Shown one piece after another: positions 1 through 7,841 of a stretch of 64,000 nt of DNA. The translations under genes were made by a program, and so were the position numbers. Numbering within the stretch: position 1 is the first letter of the stretch; each line of letters begins with the position of its first letter. Source of the DNA: Salsipaludibacter sp963812245 (lineage in GTDB: Bacteria > Actinomycetota > Nitriliruptoria > Nitriliruptorales > Nitriliruptoraceae); the NCBI GenBank assembly GCA_963812245.1, contig CAWEUK010000002.1:1426001-1490000 (forward strand), in the 5' to 3' direction. Below the pieces are notes generated by a model. The model was given only the letters and a program-made list of their open reading frames with translations. It ran no database searches and had not been told where the DNA came from.

Positions 1-2
1 AC

Positions 3-152
3 GAGCTGGTGGAGGCCATCGAGCCGACTGACTGGCCGACCTGCATCGGGGTGCAGTGGCATCCGGAGAAGATCTACGACGAGGACCGGGGCCTGTTCGA
101 CTGGCTGGTGGCGGCAGCGGGGGAGCGGGACGAACCCGTGACGGCCACGTGA
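3..152 (+). CDS. C-terminal fragment of a class I glutamine amidotransferase (peptidase C26, PuuD-like)
   Basis: The window opens inside a gene; only the last 49 codons are present. The visible piece has the motif GVQWHPE, the His-x-Glu part of the Cys-His-Glu triad of class I glutamine amidotransferases. The GVQWHPE form is typical of gamma-glutamyl-gamma-aminobutyrate hydrolases (PuuD) and related C26 peptidases, which cleave gamma-glutamyl amides in the cytoplasm. It ends in a short non-conserved tail. The stop overlaps the next gene's GTG start (GTGA), so the two are translationally coupled. The PuuD reading is inferred from a short fragment, but it fits nearby genes for an amino-acid permease and a GABA-type aminotransferase. 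Confidence 0.75.
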   Translation, partial: ELVEAIEPTDWPTCIGVQWHPEKIYDEDRGLFDWLVAAAGERDEPVTAT

Positions 153-454
153 GTGACCAGCCTCCGACGAACACGGGCACTGGGGTCGTCGACTGGCTGT
201 TCCGCGACCGCCAGACCGGCGAGATCACCGTCGCCCAACCCCCCAACCTCCCGATGTGGATCTTCCTCGCGGCCTGGTTGGCAGGTGCGGTGTTCGACCC
301 GTCGGGGTGGCCGGGCACCGTGTTGGACATCGTGCGCCTGGTGGCCCTGGGTGCGTGGGCGGTCATGGAAGTGACCTCCGGCGCCAACCCGTTCCGTCGC
401 ATCCTCGGTGCCGGCGCGCTGGTCTGGATCGCGTGGTCGACGCTGGTCGGGTGA
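149..454 (+). CDS. Small two-helix membrane protein of unknown function
   Basis: About 101 residues, starting at a GTG inside the stop of the preceding gene. A soluble N-terminus containing DWLFRDRQTGEITVAQ precedes two hydrophobic stretches (about residues 38-55 and 62-76) and a final hydrophobic tail (ALVWIAWSTLVG). I recall this arrangement, a short RDR.TG.I..AQ.PN.P motif followed by membrane helices, from small uncharacterised actinobacterial membrane proteins. No catalytic motif is visible. It appears co-transcribed with the C26 peptidase upstream. Function unknown. Confidence 0.75.
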   Translation: MSDQPPTNTGTGVVDWLFRDRQTGEITVAQPPNLPMWIFLAAWLAGAVFDPSGWPGTVLDIVRLVALGAWAVMEVTSGANPFRRILGAGALVWIAWSTLVG

Positions 455-537
455 CGCCACTCGCGGCCGCGGTCGGCTGCGGCCGCGACCGCCGTTCCGC
501 GTCCCCATCGACGGCCCGTGCCGCCGCCGTGCCGAAG

Positions 538-569
538 TCGTTGCGATCCAAACGATCGGTACCTAGGGT
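538..569 (+). promoter_or_regulatory. Palindrome A (18 bp) overlapping the promoter of the APC permease gene
   Basis: Bases 538-555 read TCGTTGCGATCCAAACGA, an inverted repeat with arms TCGTT/AACGA. A candidate -35 (TTGCGA, 541-546) and -10 (TAGGGT, 564-569) are 17 bases apart, so the palindrome covers the -35. The palindrome ends 61 bases before the permease start codon. Near-identical palindromes at equivalent positions precede the P450 gene and the acetoacetate-decarboxylase-like gene, which suggests a shared regulator. The regulator itself was not identified here. Confidence 0.65.
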
Positions 570-616
570 TCGCCGGGACGTCGCGAACGACGCGGGTCGC
601 CGAGCGAGGGAACGCC

Positions 617-2068
617 ATGGCCGAGCGAGACATCCTGCAGCAGGGAGCGGTGGGGTTCCCCACGGCGCTGGCCACCGCGATCGGCCTGATCATCGCGTCG
701 TCGGTGCTGTTGACGGCGACCCAGGGGTTCGGTGTGGGTGGTGGGGTGTTCGCCCTCGCCATCCTCATCGCGTTCGTCCTGATGCTCTTCCAGGTGATGG
801 TCTTCTCGGAGGCCGGGACCGCGATGCCACTCGCAGGTTCCACCTATGACTACATCAATGCGGGCCTGGGTCGGTTCGTGGCCGCCACCGGGACGATCGT
901 GGGCTACCTGCTGGTGCACCTGTTCGCGGGGACCGCCGAGACCGCCTCGATCGGGCTGTTCGCCCAGGTCAACTTCCCGTTCCTGGAGTCCATGCCCACG
1001 GAGCGGACCTGGATGGTCGGTGTCGCGCTGCTGGTCATCTTCGGCATCGTCAACGTGTTGGGCATCGAGGTCTACGGCGCGTTCGAGGTCGTCCTGACCG
1101 GGGTCATGTGGACCACGGTCGCCCTGTTCGGCATCGTCGGCATCATCAAGGCACCCGTGGCCGAACTGGACGGGTTCTTCGGGGCATCGCTGATCGGGAC
1201 CGACCTGACGGCCGTGCTGTCGATGGTCGGGCTCGCCATGTTCCTGTTCGTGGGCGTGGAGTTCGTCACACCGCTGGCCACGGAGTTGCGGGATGCCGAC
1301 CGCAACCTCCCACGGTCGATGTTCATCGGCCTGGTCGCGGTTGCGTTCGCGATGTTCGTGTACGGCGCCGGGATCACTCGCCAGGTGCCGAACGAGGTCC
1401 TCGACGAGGCCAGCGGTCTGACCCTCTTCGACACGCCGTTGCCGATCCCGGCCTTCGGCGAGGCGGTGCTGGGCGGCTTCGGTCGGTGGTGGTTGGCGAT
1501 CGCGGTCCTGTTCGCGGGCGCGGCCACCCTCAACACCCTGCTGGCCGGCATCCCGCGGATCCTGTACGGCATGGCCAAGGACGGCACCTTTCCGCGCATC
1601 TTCGCCTGGCTGCACCCGCGCTGGAAGACGCCGGTGGCAGGCATCGTGCTGGCGGTGGTGCTGCCGGGGGTCTACGCCATCATCATCCGCGGTGACATCG
1701 ACTCGATCTTCGTCCTGATCCTGGCCGGCGTGTGCGCGTGGCTCGTGGCCTACATCCTGGTCAACATCTCGATGATGGTGTTGCGATCGACCCGCCCGGA
1801 CCTGCGGCGCCCGTACCGGATGCCGGCCTACCCGCTGCCACCCATCCTGGCCACCATCGGCATGTTCGTCACGCTGTGGTTCATCGCCCCGCCCGGGCTG
1901 ACCCGGGGCGAGATCTACGTCCGCTTCTTCCTGATGGTCTTCGTGGCGGCCGTGATCGCCTTCATCCAGATCGCCGTGGTCTCCAGGTTGCCCCTGTTCG
2001 AGCGCGTGTCACCCGAGGAGCTTGCCATCGAGGAGCTCGGTGACGGGGCGGCGATTCCCCCCTCATGA
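617..2068 (+). CDS. APC-superfamily amino acid/amine permease
   Basis: A 483-residue integral membrane protein with about 12 hydrophobic helices. The first helix region (GFPTALATAIGLIIASSVLLTA) resembles the unwound TM1 of amino acid-polyamine-organocation transporters. MPLAGSTYDYINAGLG in TM3 and a YRMPAYPLPP loop late in the protein are also typical of the family. The ATG at 617 is chosen because GAGGGA lies just upstream and the protein then begins directly before TM1. Length matches single-subunit APC permeases. The stop overlaps the next gene by 4 bases. The substrate cannot be read from sequence; nearby PuuD-like and aminotransferase genes suggest an amine or amino acid. Palindrome A over its promoter ties it to the P450 and extradiol dioxygenase units. 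Confidence 0.88.
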   Translation: MAERDILQQGAVGFPTALATAIGLIIASSVLLTATQGFGVGGGVFALAILIAFVLMLFQVMVFSEAGTAMPLAGSTYDYINAGLGRFVAATGTIVGYLLVHLFAGTAETASIGLFAQVNFPFLESMPTERTWMVGVALLVIFGIVNVLGIEVYGAFEVVLTGVMWTTVALFGIVGIIKAPVAELDGFFGASLIGTDLTAVLSMVGLAMFLFVGVEFVTPLATELRDADRNLPRSMFIGLVAVAFAMFVYGAGITRQVPNEVLDEASGLTLFDTPLPIPAFGEAVLGGFGRWWLAIAVLFAGAATLNTLLAGIPRILYGMAKDGTFPRIFAWLHPRWKTPVAGIVLAVVLPGVYAIIIRGDIDSIFVLILAGVCAWLVAYILVNISMMVLRSTRPDLRRPYRMPAYPLPPILATIGMFVTLWFIAPPGLTRGEIYVRFFLMVFVAAVIAFIQIAVVSRLPLFERVSPEELAIEELGDGAAIPPS

Positions 2069-2601
2069 CGGATGTCGATGCCGTCCTGGCGCGAGTCGTC
2101 GCCGACCTGGCACCGTCATCGACCGATCGCCGGGGCGTGGGTCGAGTGGACGTCGAGGTGGATGGCCACCGACTGGTCCTCGACGTCGCGACCCGTGGTC
2201 GGTTGTTGCTGCGGATCACGGAGACGACGTTCATCATCGGTGGGCCGGCGTGGGACCCGGCAGTCCAGGGGCCGCTGCAGTTGGTGGTCGGCCATGCGGG
2301 CATGGTCAGGCGCACGAGGCCGCGGATCACCGTCGATGCTGGTGGCGACGAGGCACGCCGACTGGCGGCCGAGCTCGCCGAGTCGCCGACGTTCGCTGCG
2401 GCGATCCTGCCGCTGGACTTCACCTCGTTCACCCTCGAGGTCGTCGATGACCACGTGGCCGCCCGCATCGTGCTGATGGGTGCGTCGATGGTCCGGTTCC
2501 GGGTGCCGCCGTCCGCCTCGTACACCCGCCTGCACGAAGACCAGCGCACGGCCCTGCTGGCCACCGCCAGCGCGCTGGAAGGCTGCTGGGACCCAGCCTG
2601 A
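2065..2601 (+). CDS. Hypothetical soluble protein, coupled to the permease
   Basis: A 178-residue predicted cytoplasmic protein whose ATG overlaps the permease stop (ATGA), so the two are almost certainly one transcript. There is no signal peptide or membrane helix. The sequence alternates hydrophobic and charged residues in a beta-rich pattern (VDVEVDGHRLVLDVATRGRLLLRI; FTLEVVDDHVAARIVLMGASMVRFRVPP) and has no recognisable catalytic motif. It may modulate or accompany the permease, but this rests only on coupling. The next gene is convergent. I do not recognise the family. Confidence 0.75.
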   Translation: MTDVDAVLARVVADLAPSSTDRRGVGRVDVEVDGHRLVLDVATRGRLLLRITETTFIIGGPAWDPAVQGPLQLVVGHAGMVRRTRPRITVDAGGDEARRLAAELAESPTFAAAILPLDFTSFTLEVVDDHVAARIVLMGASMVRFRVPPSASYTRLHEDQRTALLATASALEGCWDPA

Positions 2602-2677
2602 GACGGATCCGTCACCGCCAGCCCTCCCGGGCCCGAAGGTGCCGTCCCGCTCAGCCAGCCAGCTCATGCCGTCCCGC

Positions 2678-3385
2678 TCATCCCAGCCCGACCGAGGGCA
2701 GCCACCAGTCCAGCATCCTGTCGATGTCTGCCCGCGCACGGTCTCGCTGGCGGTCGGCGCAGGCAAGGATCTCGTCACGGCTCGTGCCGGCAGCCACCGC
2801 TGCCCGGGTCGCCTCCTCGCCGCCCATGTCCATCCATCCCGCCAGGATGTCGCGGGTGACCTCGGGATGGAACTGCAGGCCGAGGTTGGCGCGCAGCGTG
2901 AAGGCCTGCACACCCACCGCCGAGGTGGCCAGGACCTGGGACTCGACGGGCGGTTCGAAGTGGTCGCCGTGCCACTGCATCCAGGGCCCGCCCGGGATTC
3001 GTGTGGCGTCCACCGTCTCGATGCTGCTCCAGCCGATGTCATTGGTCCCCATGTGCGCGACATGGCCACCATGGGCGGCCGCCAGCGCCTGACCGCCGAA
3101 GCACACGCCCAGGACGGGAATGCCGGCACCGTCGAGATCGCGCAGGAACTGCAGTTCGCGGTCGATCCACGAGCCGAGGGCGATCCGGTCGTAGACCGAC
3201 CAGATCGCACCCAACGGGATGACCAGGTCGTGGTCGCCCACGGATGGCAACTCCCCGTCGAAATGGGGATCGTGGATGGATGCCGCCATGGTCAGGGGAT
3301 CGAGGTCGAAGCCGCGAGCCTGCAGGGCCTGGCCGAGCAACCCGGCTTCTGACCCGGGGTCGTGTTGGAGGAGGAGTGCGCGCAC
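2678..3385 (-). CDS. Class I glutamine amidotransferase domain protein
   Basis: A 235-residue stand-alone amidotransferase. The nucleophile elbow GVCFGG places the catalytic Cys near residue 95, and QFHPE supplies His173 and Glu175. It resembles GuaA-type GATase-like proteins (cytoplasmic, often annotated only as type 1 glutamine amidotransferases). The GTG at 3385 is chosen over upstream ATGs because GAAGGG sits 6 bases before it and the protein then begins RALLLQHD, the usual first strand. No synthetase partner is adjacent, so it may act as a hydrolase on a gamma-glutamyl compound, in keeping with the C26 fragment at the window start. It is convergent with the upstream permease pair and divergent from the P450 gene. 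Confidence 0.85.
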   Translation of the reverse strand: MRALLLQHDPGSEAGLLGQALQARGFDLDPLTMAASIHDPHFDGELPSVGDHDLVIPLGAIWSVYDRIALGSWIDRELQFLRDLDGAGIPVLGVCFGGQALAAAHGGHVAHMGTNDIGWSSIETVDATRIPGGPWMQWHGDHFEPPVESQVLATSAVGVQAFTLRANLGLQFHPEVTRDILAGWMDMGGEEATRAAVAAGTSRDEILACADRQRDRARADIDRMLDWWLPSVGLG

Positions 3386-3481
3386 CTGTGGCCCTTCGCC
3401 TGCCATGTGTGTCGGCGGATCATGGTGCCACGCCCCACGCCGGAGCATGACGGGTCCGGTCGACGCAGTCGCCGATCGTGG

Positions 3482-3512
3482 TCGTTCGGAGCCAAATGAT
3501 CTTTGCTATCGT
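3482..3512 (+). promoter_or_regulatory. Palindrome C and extended -10 promoter of the P450 gene
   Basis: Bases 3482-3499 read TCGTTCGGAGCCAAATGA, the third version of the shared 18-bp inverted repeat. It is followed by an extended -10, TGCTATCGT (TATCGT at 3507-3512), so the palindrome again covers the expected -35 position. It ends 53 bases before the P450 ATG. This copy is the most degenerate of the three (right arm AATGA instead of AACGA). Confidence 0.6.
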
Positions 3513-3552
3513 TGCGCACCGGCCCGAAGCGACGTCGAGGCACGAGGACCAG

Positions 3553-4821
3553 ATGACCACCACGATCGTGCTCGGTGATCGCCACCTCGACCTCACGGAT
3601 CCCGACGTCTACGTGGGCGGAGTTCCCCATGCGACCTTCCAGCGCATGCGTGACGAGGACCCGGTGGCGTGGACCTCGGAACGCGATGGCTCGGGATTCT
3701 GGTCGATCACGCGCTACGACGACGTCATCGCCCTGAACAAGGACTTCAGGACGATGTCGTCGGAGTCCGGCATCCGCCTCGAGGAGATGGACGACGAGGA
3801 GATGGAGGCGCGGCGGACGCTGATGGAGCTGGATCCACCGCGCCACACGCGGCTGCGGCGATTGGTCATGGGGGGCTTCACCCGGCGCACCGTCATGTCC
3901 TACGAGCAGGCCATCCGACTGCTGGCCCGCGCCGTCATCGACGAGGCCGTGCCGCGGGGCGAGTTCGACTTCGTCACCGACATCGCCCGACAGCTGCCGA
4001 TGCGCATGCTCGGCAGCCTGCTGGGCGCGCCGGAGTCCGACTACGGCTTCCTCGTCGATCGCGGTGACGCCATGATCGGCAACACCGACCCCGAGTTCAC
4101 CGACCACGTCGTCGACCAGGTCGACCACGACGAACATCGGCTGATGCCGTTCCGCTCGCCCGCCGGGGTCGAACTGTTCGAGTACGCGGCCGCGATCGCC
4201 AAGGATCGTCGCGCCAACCCACGCGACGACGTGATCACGCAGTTGCTGGCGCCCACCATGGACGGCGAACCGCTCAGTGATCTCGAGTTCAAGAACTTCT
4301 TCACCCTGCTGGTCGCCGCCGGCAACGACACGACGCGCTACACGATGGCCGCCGGCCTGCAACTGCTGCTTGACCATCCCGACCAACTCGAACTGCTGCT
4401 GGACCGGCCCGACGACCTGATGGCGTCGGCGGTCGAGGAGATGTTGCGGATGTCCTCGGTGACGATGCACTTCCGCCGCACGGCCACCAAGGACGTCGAA
4501 CTGCATGGCCGCACGATCAGGCGGGGTGACAAGGTCGTGCTGTGGTGGATCTCGGGCGACCACGACGAGCGCCAGTTCCCCGATCCGTACAGCTTCGACA
4601 TCACACGAACGCCCAACAACCACCTCGCCTTCGGACGGGGTGGGCCCCACCGGTGCCTGGGGGAGTGGCTGGCCCGCATGGAGTTGGCCATCACGTTCGA
4701 GGAACTGCTGCCGGTCCTGGACCGTCTCGAGACCGCGGGACCGGTCGACCGACTGCGCTCCAACTTCATCTCGGGCATCAAGCACATGCCGATGTCCGTC
4801 CGTCGCCCGGCTGCCATGTGA
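3553..4821 (+). CDS. Cytochrome P450 (CYP124/125/142-like)
   Basis: A 422-residue soluble P450. Diagnostic motifs are the I-helix oxygen-activation segment AGNDTTR (about residue 253), ExxR (Glu296-Arg299), and the haem loop FGRGGPHRCLGEW with thiolate Cys368. The ending RLRSNFISGIKHMPMSV and the FRRTA..DVELHG segment resemble mycobacterial CYP125/CYP124/CYP142, which hydroxylate sterol side chains and methyl-branched lipids. That is recalled family resemblance, not a proven substrate. The ATG at 3553 has GAGGA upstream. An aldehyde dehydrogenase follows 34 bases downstream, so the P450 may begin a pathway whose aldehyde is oxidised next. No ferredoxin or reductase is adjacent. Palindrome C lies upstream. 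Confidence 0.9.
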   Translation: MTTTIVLGDRHLDLTDPDVYVGGVPHATFQRMRDEDPVAWTSERDGSGFWSITRYDDVIALNKDFRTMSSESGIRLEEMDDEEMEARRTLMELDPPRHTRLRRLVMGGFTRRTVMSYEQAIRLLARAVIDEAVPRGEFDFVTDIARQLPMRMLGSLLGAPESDYGFLVDRGDAMIGNTDPEFTDHVVDQVDHDEHRLMPFRSPAGVELFEYAAAIAKDRRANPRDDVITQLLAPTMDGEPLSDLEFKNFFTLLVAAGNDTTRYTMAAGLQLLLDHPDQLELLLDRPDDLMASAVEEMLRMSSVTMHFRRTATKDVELHGRTIRRGDKVVLWWISGDHDERQFPDPYSFDITRTPNNHLAFGRGGPHRCLGEWLARMELAITFEELLPVLDRLETAGPVDRLRSNFISGIKHMPMSVRRPAAM

Positions 4822-4855
4822 CCCCGGTGCGTCGAACATGACCAAGGACATCACC

Positions 4856-6328
4856 ATGGGCAACAGTGCAGATCGCCGCGTCGACGTCGCCGGAGTCAGC
4901 GTGTCGATGTGTCACTACGTCGACGGGCAGCGAGTCGACTCGCCGACGCGCTTCGAGACGCGCTCGCCCAACGACTGGGACACCGTGCTGGGCGAGGTGG
5001 CCCGCGGCGACGAGGATGTGGCGGCGCTCGCGATGGCCGCGGCCACGGCTGCCGCCGGCGGCTGGGCCGACCTGGGGCCGCAGGGCCGCGCCCAAATCCT
5101 CCACCGGTTGGCCGACGCCATCGACGACCACATCGAGCACATCTCGGTGGTGGAGTCGGCCGACATGGCCTTCAACCTGCAGTCGATGCGGGCGCGTCTG
5201 GCCCACCGCGGTGCCGAGAACTTCCGCAACTACGCCGACCTCGCCAGCAGCCACGACGAGCGTGAGTGGCAGTCCAAGGGCACCCACAACCGCGTGATCC
5301 GAATGCCGGCCGGACCTGCGGTCGTGATCACGCCGTGGAATGCGCCATGGATGCTGTCGACGTGGAAGGTCGCGCCAGCACTGGCCGCCGGCAATCCGGT
5401 CGTGCTCAAGCCCGCCGAGTGGTCGCCGCTGTCGGCCTCGCTGCTGGGTGATCTTGCCGACGAAGCCGGCGTGCCACCCGGCGTGCTGAACGTCGTGCAG
5501 GGCATCGGTGAGGAGGTGGGAGCAGCGCTGGTGTCAGACCCACGGGCGCGGCGAATCTCGTTCACCGGTTCGCCCGAGGCCGGTCGCCTCATCGGTCGGG
5601 CCGCGGCCCAGAACCTGGTCCCGTTCACCGCCGAGATGGGGGGCAAGGGGCCGCTGCTCGTGTTCGCCGACGCCGACCTGGATGCCGCTGCGAAGAAGGC
5701 GGCGTGGCAGTACGACGACAGCGGGCAGGTGTGCCTTGCCGGGACGCGGTTGTTGGTCGAGGAGTCCGTGCACGACGACTTCCTCGAGCGGTTCCACGGG
5801 TACGTCGACGAGTTGGTGCTGGGCCCCTCCACCGATCCCGACACCGACATCTGTCCGATGGTGCATCCCGACCACGTCGACCGCGTCATCGGGTTCATCG
5901 AGCGCGCCCGCGCCGACGGTGACGAGATCCTGCGTGGCGGCGGCCGTGCCGAGATGGGTCCGTTGTACGTCGAGCCGACGTTGATCAAGCCGAAGGACAA
6001 CCAGTCGGAGGTGGTGCAGCGCGAGGTGTTCGGGCCGGTCCTGACGATCCAGACCTTCGCCGACGAGGCGGCTGCGGTGGCGCTGGCCAACTCGACCGAC
6101 TACGGGCTCTCGGCGATCGTGTACACGGGATCGCGGGCGCGAGCGGTTCGGGTGGGTGAGGCGATCCGCGCCGGGACCGTGTGGGTGAACACCTTCCTTG
6201 TCCGGGACCTGACCGCACCGTTCGGCGGCTGCGGGATCTCCGGGATCGGTCGCGAGGGCGGCCACTTCGCCCTGGAGTTCCACGCCGATCTCAAGACCCT
6301 GCAGATTCTCGAGGACTCGACCGCCTGA
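4856..6328 (+). CDS. NAD-dependent aldehyde dehydrogenase, HpaE/2-hydroxymuconic-semialdehyde type
   Basis: A 490-residue ALDH-superfamily enzyme. The general base is Glu260 (in AEMGGKG) and the nucleophile is Cys293 (in SGQVCLAGTR). The PWNAPWMLSTWKVAPALAAGNPVVLKPAEW segment is the cofactor-binding region, with the Asn of PWN contributing to the oxyanion hole. The divergent EMGGK and GQVCLAG forms recall 5-carboxymethyl-2-hydroxymuconate semialdehyde dehydrogenases (HpaE). The ATG at 4856 is preferred over 4838 because AAGGA lies 7 bases before it. It likely shares the P450 transcript. An HpaD-like dioxygenase and an HpaG-like enzyme elsewhere in the window support a role in meta-cleavage of a homoprotocatechuate-like ring. 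Confidence 0.85.
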   Translation: MGNSADRRVDVAGVSVSMCHYVDGQRVDSPTRFETRSPNDWDTVLGEVARGDEDVAALAMAAATAAAGGWADLGPQGRAQILHRLADAIDDHIEHISVVESADMAFNLQSMRARLAHRGAENFRNYADLASSHDEREWQSKGTHNRVIRMPAGPAVVITPWNAPWMLSTWKVAPALAAGNPVVLKPAEWSPLSASLLGDLADEAGVPPGVLNVVQGIGEEVGAALVSDPRARRISFTGSPEAGRLIGRAAAQNLVPFTAEMGGKGPLLVFADADLDAAAKKAAWQYDDSGQVCLAGTRLLVEESVHDDFLERFHGYVDELVLGPSTDPDTDICPMVHPDHVDRVIGFIERARADGDEILRGGGRAEMGPLYVEPTLIKPKDNQSEVVQREVFGPVLTIQTFADEAAAVALANSTDYGLSAIVYTGSRARAVRVGEAIRAGTVWVNTFLVRDLTAPFGGCGISGIGREGGHFALEFHADLKTLQILEDSTA

Positions 6329-6453
6329 TGACTCGCCCATGACCCTGGACCGCGCCCGTGCCGATCGGGCGGCCGCATCCCAGGACCTCTGGCCCATTGT
6401 GGCCATGATTGCCTCGACTTGTTGCAAGCGGTAGTGTTTTTTCTGCTTCGTGT

Positions 6454-6504
6454 GTTGCCGGGGGGGCAAACGGTGAGCGTGACACGACACGATCCATGAC
6501 ACGA
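6454..6504. other. Intergenic segment with a small hairpin and a direct repeat
   Basis: Between the aldehyde dehydrogenase and the secreted-protein gene, GTTGCC and GGCAAAC (6454-6470) can fold into a short hairpin around a G-run, possibly ending the upstream operon. Two copies of TGACACGA (6480-6487 and 6497-6504) lie 17 bases apart on the same face of the helix, just before the downstream start codon. They could be activator half-sites. No clear -10/-35 pair was found. Confidence 0.3.
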
Positions 6505-6517
6505 ACTGGGGTGCGAC

Positions 6518-7780
6518 ATGTCTGATGGGCGAAGTCTGAGTGTGAGCGGATCGTTGGGGTCGTGGCGATGGCTCTTCCTCGCGCTGGCCGCGGTGCTGGC
6601 GGTGGTGCTCATGCCCACTGCGGGGTCGTCCCAGACGCTGGACGCGAACACCCTGCGGCTGCACGTGGGCACTGACGGGACCTCCTTCACCTACACACCA
6701 GCCAGTGGGGCCCCGGTGACGCAGCCCATCGCGCCGCCGACCCGCTGCGAACTCACGGTGACCGGCCCGCTGGCCTCCCTGACCGGCACCCGCAAGGGGC
6801 CCGGACTCAGCGGCAACGGAATCGGGATCAAGTCCGGCGGTTCCAACGGGACGCCCTGTGGGCGTGTCGACTCCTCCGAGGCGCTCACCCTTGGGCTGGT
6901 TGGGGTGCCGGCGGCGCTGTCCGCCGACCTCGACCTCGAACTCAAGGGTGGCACCCGCGTCCTGATCGAGACCCGAAAGAACGGCGTCGTGGTCGACACC
7001 TTCGACGTCCGCGCCGGCGACGGCGTCGTGGCTGGCCAGGGAGTCGACGGCACGATGACCGAGCCCTACTCGGTCCAGGTCACGAGCGACGATCCGTCCA
7101 CCGCGGTGGACGAGCGCATCGGCAACTGCCGCAATGCCTCGGATGCCGGGCCGGACTCGGGTGCACGCGACAACTGTCGCGTGACGATCCTGCCGTCGAG
7201 CGCGTTCGACCAGGTCACGTTGAAGCCGGTCCGCGGTGAGGTTTCGCTCGAAGGCAGTGGCGACTTCGGCGACAACGTCGCCTTCGACACGATCTTCCAC
7301 CTGGTCGACTACGACGGCGAGATCGACTGTGGCGACACGGTGACCGATGACGATGGCCCCATCGAGGGCACCATCACTCGCTACGAGAACACCGACGGGT
7401 CCGATTGCGTGGCCAAGCCCTACAACCTGGACGTGGTGGCGAGCGACCCGGCCGAGGGTGGCAATGAGTCAGTCACCTTCGAGATCAATGACCCCGGATC
7501 ACAGCAGGCGATCTACGAGGCCACGCTGGTCTTCGACCAGCCCCTGACCACCCCGCTCAGTGCGGTGCTGCAGTACGACTCGGCACCGCCCTACGACGCC
7601 TTCAAGCAGGCGCCGGCGTGTGAGCAGGATCCCTTCGACGTCGCCGACGACCCCGCTGGGTCCCTGAACGACGAGGCGATCCCGGCTGGCCACGAGGCCT
7701 GCATCGTCAGCGTCACCCAGGACTGGGACGGCGCGACCACGTGGCACGCCATCTTCGCAGGGGACTGGAAGTTCCGCTGA
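6518..7780 (+). CDS. Secreted protein of unknown function
   Basis: 420 residues. The N-terminus has a Sec-type signal: a short polar stretch, then WRWLFLALAAVLAVVLMPTAGSSQT, with cleavage likely after the serines near residue 38. The mature part is Asp/Gly/Thr-rich and beta-strand-like with several cysteines, consistent with an extracellular disulfide-bonded protein. There are no LPxTG, lipobox, enzyme or binding motifs. The start is ATG at 6518 with a weak G-rich Shine-Dalgarno. It stands alone: a perfect 13-bp hairpin follows its stop and the next gene is convergent. I do not recognise the family. Confidence 0.75.
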   Translation: MSDGRSLSVSGSLGSWRWLFLALAAVLAVVLMPTAGSSQTLDANTLRLHVGTDGTSFTYTPASGAPVTQPIAPPTRCELTVTGPLASLTGTRKGPGLSGNGIGIKSGGSNGTPCGRVDSSEALTLGLVGVPAALSADLDLELKGGTRVLIETRKNGVVVDTFDVRAGDGVVAGQGVDGTMTEPYSVQVTSDDPSTAVDERIGNCRNASDAGPDSGARDNCRVTILPSSAFDQVTLKPVRGEVSLEGSGDFGDNVAFDTIFHLVDYDGEIDCGDTVTDDDGPIEGTITRYENTDGSDCVAKPYNLDVVASDPAEGGNESVTFEINDPGSQQAIYEATLVFDQPLTTPLSAVLQYDSAPPYDAFKQAPACEQDPFDVADDPAGSLNDEAIPAGHEACIVSVTQDWDGATTWHAIFAGDWKFR

Positions 7781-7793
7781 GTCCAAGGCCCCG

Positions 7794-7827
7794 GCTTGAC
7801 CCGGCGGCGGGTGTCGCCGGGTCAAGC
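7794..7827. terminator. Bidirectional hairpin between convergent genes
   Basis: GCTTGACCCGGCG (7794-7806) and its exact reverse complement (7815-7827) form a perfect 13-bp stem with an 8-base loop. It lies 13 bases after the secreted-protein stop and 14 bases past the stop of the convergent cyclase gene, an ideal position for a shared terminator. There is no T-run, as is common in high-GC actinobacteria. Confidence 0.75.
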
Positions 7828-7841
7828 GGTGTGAGGCGTGG

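Noticed and set aside
3292..4863. Long open frame on the minus strand opposite the P450 gene
   Set aside because: It is a high-GC shadow: low-complexity His/Arg/Gly/Gln-rich translation without motifs, opposite a gene with full P450 signatures.
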